Of a stretch of 64,000 bases of DNA, positions 61,301 to 64,000 are shown in pieces. Position 1 is the first letter of the stretch. Every line of letters starts with the position of its first letter. The notes under the pieces were generated by a model. The model searched no databases. It worked only from the letters and a program-made list of their open reading frames with translations, and was not told the DNA's origin. Source of the DNA: Spirodela intermedia (taxonomy: Eukaryota; Streptophyta; Magnoliopsida; Alismatales; Araceae). The stretch covers positions 3,978,759 to 4,042,758 of the forward strand of contig LR746266.1 in assembly GCA_902729315.2 (NCBI GenBank). The letters are read 5' to 3'. A program made the position numbers and the translations under genes.

Positions 61301-64000
61301 ATATTGCTATAGTTTTTTTTATTATGCACAATTAATGACCAGGTTGTGGAGTCATTGAAACAAGGTCACCAAGTGATGGTTTTTGTTCATGCTCGCAAAG
61401 ATACTGGGAGAACCGCAAAGACGATGGTATATTGTGATGTTTTGTTGAAAAGTTGTTTATTTTTAATCATGTGAACTTAGTATGCTGTATTACTCCTAAA
61501 TCATGCGTGAGTGCACGTTGCCAATATCACTCAACTGAATCCCGGGTAAGCACACTGTTTCCCTTTGCTTTCTGGATGTCTTGAACAGATATTGACTTGA
61601 TCAAACGCCTTGTCCTTTAAATTGAAATGTTAATAGTTCTCTTGTAGCATGTAAAACAGTGGTGTTGTTGTGCAATATTGCTTTTTTCGTTGTCTCTCTA
61701 CATGAATATTAAGTTATTTCACAGAGAAAATTATCTCAATGTAAACCTGAGATGGATCTCTGCATTAAAAACGGTCTAGAGATGAAGGGAACTCGTGAAC
61801 TTAGCTTTTACCCTTTAGAACCTCTTTTAGGTTCTAATTGATGTCTTTGTTAGTTTTTCCAGTTTTATATGACATCTTTTCTCGTATGATGTGATGGAAA
61901 TTCCAATTGTAGATTGTTTCTTACAATCCTTACGTTCTATTGAAACAGACCGAATTTGCACAGAAGGAAGATTGTGTAGACCTGTTGAAGAACGAGGAAC
62001 ACCCTCAATTTCACCTGATTAAGGTTGCTCAATTTTCATTATTTATGTTTTTTTTTACAATATATAAGGTAGCATATCTCATTTAATCGTTGCAGAAGGA
62101 GGTTAACAAATCTAGAAACAGAGAACTTGTTCAATTATTTGAATTTGGCATTGGTATTCATCATGCGGGGATGCTAAGATCTGATAGAAACTTGACTGAG
62201 CGTCTTTTCTCTGATGGTCTATTAAAGGTATGTTTATGCGTTATTTTGATTTTTCTGTATCTCTGACATTAGATTTAGCACGCTACACTTTTATTGTGTT
62301 CTAGGTTCTTGTGTGCACTGCAACTTTAGCTTGGGGAGTAAATCTACCAGCTCACACTGTCATCATAAAAGTAAGTTTTATCAAGGCTGTCACATTGTCA
62401 TGTTTTGCAATTTCTTGATCCTCCAAGGTAATTGTTAGTGTGTGCGTGGTAATAGCTTGGATCAATGCCAGCTAGAAGATATTTATCCGAAGATTATCCA
62501 GTAGTTGTGTTCATCCATGTTAATATGACACGTAGATATTAATTTGATTTGAGTATCTTCGAGAAGGCCCACTAGTTTTTTCCTTGGCTTGAGTAAAGAA
62601 AAAAAAGGAATAGCCTAGAAGGTACGTTAGATTGAACCTTGGGTGTCTGAATGTTCAGAATTGCTCCCACCTTGGGAGCCTAGTCGTAGAGAGTGGCTAG
62701 CCAGGCCTTCCCAAGGAGACCCCGATTTTGATAGTGCATACCCTTTTGTGTTCAATACACAAAAGCAATAGACTCTCTACTACTAGGCTGAGATGATGCC
62801 GTTTTTGTCAGTGTAAACTTTTCTCAACTGTAAGTATATGGTTGTGCATCAACTATAACACAAAATTGCTTCTTTCAATAGAAGCAAAATCGTACATGAA
62901 GACACGATCTACAGTCTCAGCCACCAGATTATGAGGCGTAAAATCGGTTGTAAGTTATTGACAGCGAAAAATCAAAAGGCATACACCACAAGAGGGAACG
63001 CAAACTTTATAGTGATTTGGACAATCTTAGATCTACTCCACTCCCAAATCTCTCCTCTATATCAGTCAAAATCTGATACAACCAAGTTGACCTTATTAAG
63101 GTACCGATTAAGCCTCTTTAAAGCCTTACTCTGTAAAAAACTTAAAGAAACAATTGTGAATGAAATATAACACTTACAACTCTTCTTATATGGATCAGGA
63201 TGTCATTGCAAACAACCCCTCGCTTAGACAGGGTGCCTTTGCAATATTATGAGCTGATGGTACTTTTAGGATTTCCAAGATTGATTCATAGAAGCTTGAG
63301 AATCTCTCCGTAGTCTTTTATAGTTAAAGACTCTCCTCAGGCTGTGGCAGAGGGTTGCTCCTCCAACAGCTAGAAAACAGTGCGATTCACTGTTTTTTTG
63401 GCTTCATTTGAGTAAATTAGCTATTGGAAAATCACCAGAGTCAACCTTTAAAAGTATTAGGTTGACTCTTCAGACCCATGTCATTTTCAAGAGTTAACCC
63501 TTTTTTTGGGAGTTGGCGCTTCATGCTTTTCTTCAACCGCAAGGGTCAACTTGAGAGTTGATCTCTGTGAAATTGGTTGCTAGTTTTCCTCTCACATCAC
63601 CAGAAGGTTGACTCTTTTGACCAAGCTTGATAGTTTTGCCATAGTTTTCGTTGGAATCGACTCTAGAGTCAACTTCAATGAAAGCTTGCTAGTTTTTTCT
63701 TCTATTACTCACGGGGTTGATATTTTAGTTTAGATTTAAGTGGAAATTAAATTTTGTTTTCTTTTATATATTGTCTTTTAACTGTGAAGTATCAATTCTT
63801 TATCATAAAGCCTTCATTTTTTTGCCATTTCTCTCTTATAAAGCCTTAGCCTTCATTTCCTTGCTTAAAACTCATGCAAAATATCAACACATTGTGTAAA
63901 CATTGAGTTTTTTTAATAATCATCAAAATTCATTTATTGTTTTCTACAAATGGGATTTTCTTGTTTTTCGTCAACTCACAACTTTTCTGATGAAACATCC
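46388..64000 (+). CDS. DExH14: DExH14/ASCC3-type (BRR2-like) RNA helicase, N-terminal part, runs off the window
   Basis: Eighteen exons read in phase for 788 codons: 46388-46494, 46646-46698, 50640-50808, 51315-51771, 51886-51951, 53335-53439, 53529-53831, 55607-55723, 55843-55902, 56127-56198, 56274-56390, 56471-56632, 60931-60996, 61102-61254, 61343-61426, 61949-62023, 62096-62227 and 62305-62370. The start [20 protein letters not shown] matches plant ASCC3-like helicases (At5g61140). Motifs are [10 protein letters not shown] (Walker A, near 461-470), [34 protein letters not shown] (motif II, DEVH near 573), LSATLPNY (motif III) and [12 protein letters not shown] with [16 protein letters not shown] in the second RecA lobe. 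The family has two helicase cassettes with Sec63 domains and exceeds 2,000 residues, so more than half lies beyond the window. Animal ASCC3 unwinds DNA in alkylation repair and splits collided ribosomes; the plant role is inferred. Introns 2 and 12 (about 3.9 and 4.3 kb) each carry an LTR retrotransposon, yet exon frames are intact. Confidence 0.95.
48572..48830 (+). repeat. 5' LTR of the intron-2 element
   Basis: A 259-bp terminal repeat starting TGATATAG and ending ATCATATCA. A TATA-like word (CAATATAAATACC, near 48649) could serve as its promoter. Confidence 0.93.
48859..49610 (+). pseudogene. Decayed gag of the intron-2 element
   Basis: An ATG at 48859 opens [10 protein letters not shown], then a frameshift moves the coiled-coil gag start to another frame ([32 protein letters not shown]). 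Further on, frames change again through the capsid-like region ([31 protein letters not shown]) near 49308-49450. No zinc knuckle or protease follows. It cannot make a full Gag. Confidence 0.8.
49827..50090 (+). repeat. 3' LTR of the intron-2 element
   Basis: A 264-bp terminal repeat starting TGATATAG and ending ATCATACCA, the partner of 48572-48830. TAAGC follows directly. Confidence 0.93.
57454..57753 (-). repeat. 3' LTR of the intron-12 element
   Basis: A 300-bp terminal repeat similar to 60413-60697, with an extra ~15 bp near its outer end (CTCGGGTGAGTAAACAG against CTCG). It has a TATATATATAG word near 57660 that may be its TATA box on the minus strand. Confidence 0.93.
57966..58307 (-). 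pseudogene. Reverse transcriptase start fused to integrase end by deletion
   Basis: One 113-residue open frame begins with reverse transcriptase text ([20 protein letters not shown], then [13 protein letters not shown]) and passes without a stop into the C-terminal integrase/chromodomain-side text ([34 protein letters not shown]). The catalytic YxDD region, RNase H and the integrase core are missing. The join lies near residue 50 of the frame. Confidence 0.85.
58447..59006 (-). pseudogene. Decayed protease and linker region of the intron-12 element
   Basis: Frame 58590-59006 contains [13 protein letters not shown] and [10 protein letters not shown], typical of the segment after the retroviral-type aspartic protease in plant Ty3 elements. 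Frame 58447-58647 contains [23 protein letters not shown], the pre-reverse-transcriptase linker. The two overlap in different frames, so a frameshift separates them. Confidence 0.8.
59377..59960 (-). pseudogene. Decayed gag of the intron-12 element
   Basis: The clearest part (59377-59577) reads [19 protein letters not shown] and [17 protein letters not shown], the conserved retrotransposon gag block. Upstream text to about 59960 continues the capsid region in broken frames, including the WHDFK-type segment near 59640. The Gag zinc knuckle is not clearly readable. Confidence 0.78.
60413..60697 (-). repeat. 5' LTR of the intron-12 element
   Basis: A 285-bp terminal repeat; on minus it begins TGTTACAAAG and ends GCGTAACA, with TGGTATCAGAGCC directly following. 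TAATC is found immediately outside. Confidence 0.95.
62371..64000. other. Helicase intron 18, probable repeat insertion
   Basis: After the donor at 62370 no further helicase exon (expected to begin with GTQLYD-like text) was found. From about 62960 the text (ACCACAAGAGGGAACGCAAACTTTATAGTG) resembles LTR or leader DNA of plant retroelements, and the word GTTGACTCT recurs between 63460 and 63615. Boundaries lie outside the window or are unreadable. Confidence 0.4.

Noticed and set aside
62700-62770. Small palindromic text around GTGTTCAATACAC
   Set aside because: Imperfect and short; expected by chance in AT-rich intron DNA.

Overview
This is nuclear DNA of a flowering plant. Genes are split by GT-AG introns, intergenic DNA is AT-rich, and LTR retrotransposons carry initiator-Met-tRNA primer sites. 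The proteins belong to plant families (ureide permease, X8/PDCB, HDA5-type deacetylase, FAR1-related). GC-rich 5' coding ends beside AT-rich spacers suggest a monocot, probably not a grass; that is inference. No bacterial features, CRISPR array, rRNA or convincing tRNA were seen.

Layout. 1-1.7 kb: a plant-specific gene of unknown function (-). 1.7-7.9 kb: microsatellites, a pair of ~415-bp inverted repeat arms, a FAR1-related C-terminal exon and a 78-bp tandem repeat. 7.96-11.0 kb: a JJJ1/DNAJC21-type DnaJ zinc-finger gene (+, 3 exons). 11.7-21.5 kb: a class II histone deacetylase of HDA5 type (-, 13 exons). 21.7-29.8 kb: gene-poor DNA with a duplicated coding-like block, the last two exons of an unidentified gene (-), a perfect 36-bp hairpin and a 61-bp tandem duplication. 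29.8-32.4 kb: ureide permease (-, 7 exons). 33.9-38.5 kb: erlin/SPFH membrane protein (-, 9 exons). 39.6-44.0 kb: alpha/beta-hydrolase (+, 10 exons). 44.6-45.5 kb: a small X8-domain, GPI-type callose-binding-like protein (-, 4 exons). 46.4 kb to the window end: the first 18 exons of a giant DExH14/ASCC3-type helicase (+), with two complete but internally deleted LTR retrotransposons in its introns, each bounded by an intact 5-bp target duplication.

Splice sites were read by eye. For the DnaJ, deacetylase, permease, erlin, hydrolase and X8 genes the exons join in frame from ATG to stop (651, 691, 414, 365, 327 and 164 residues), and the 18 helicase exons stay in frame for 788 codons. This is strong internal support for the models.

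The genes do not form a pathway. Erlin/hydrolase and X8/helicase are divergent pairs with short shared upstream regions; DnaJ/deacetylase and hydrolase/X8 are convergent pairs. No clearly new system was found. The most unusual signals are the perfect hairpin at 25.0 kb, the repeat that is open on both strands at 7.0-7.4 kb, the frame-conserving duplication at 21.8-22.1 kb, the 15-nt C run inside the X8 coding exon and the intronic retroelements.
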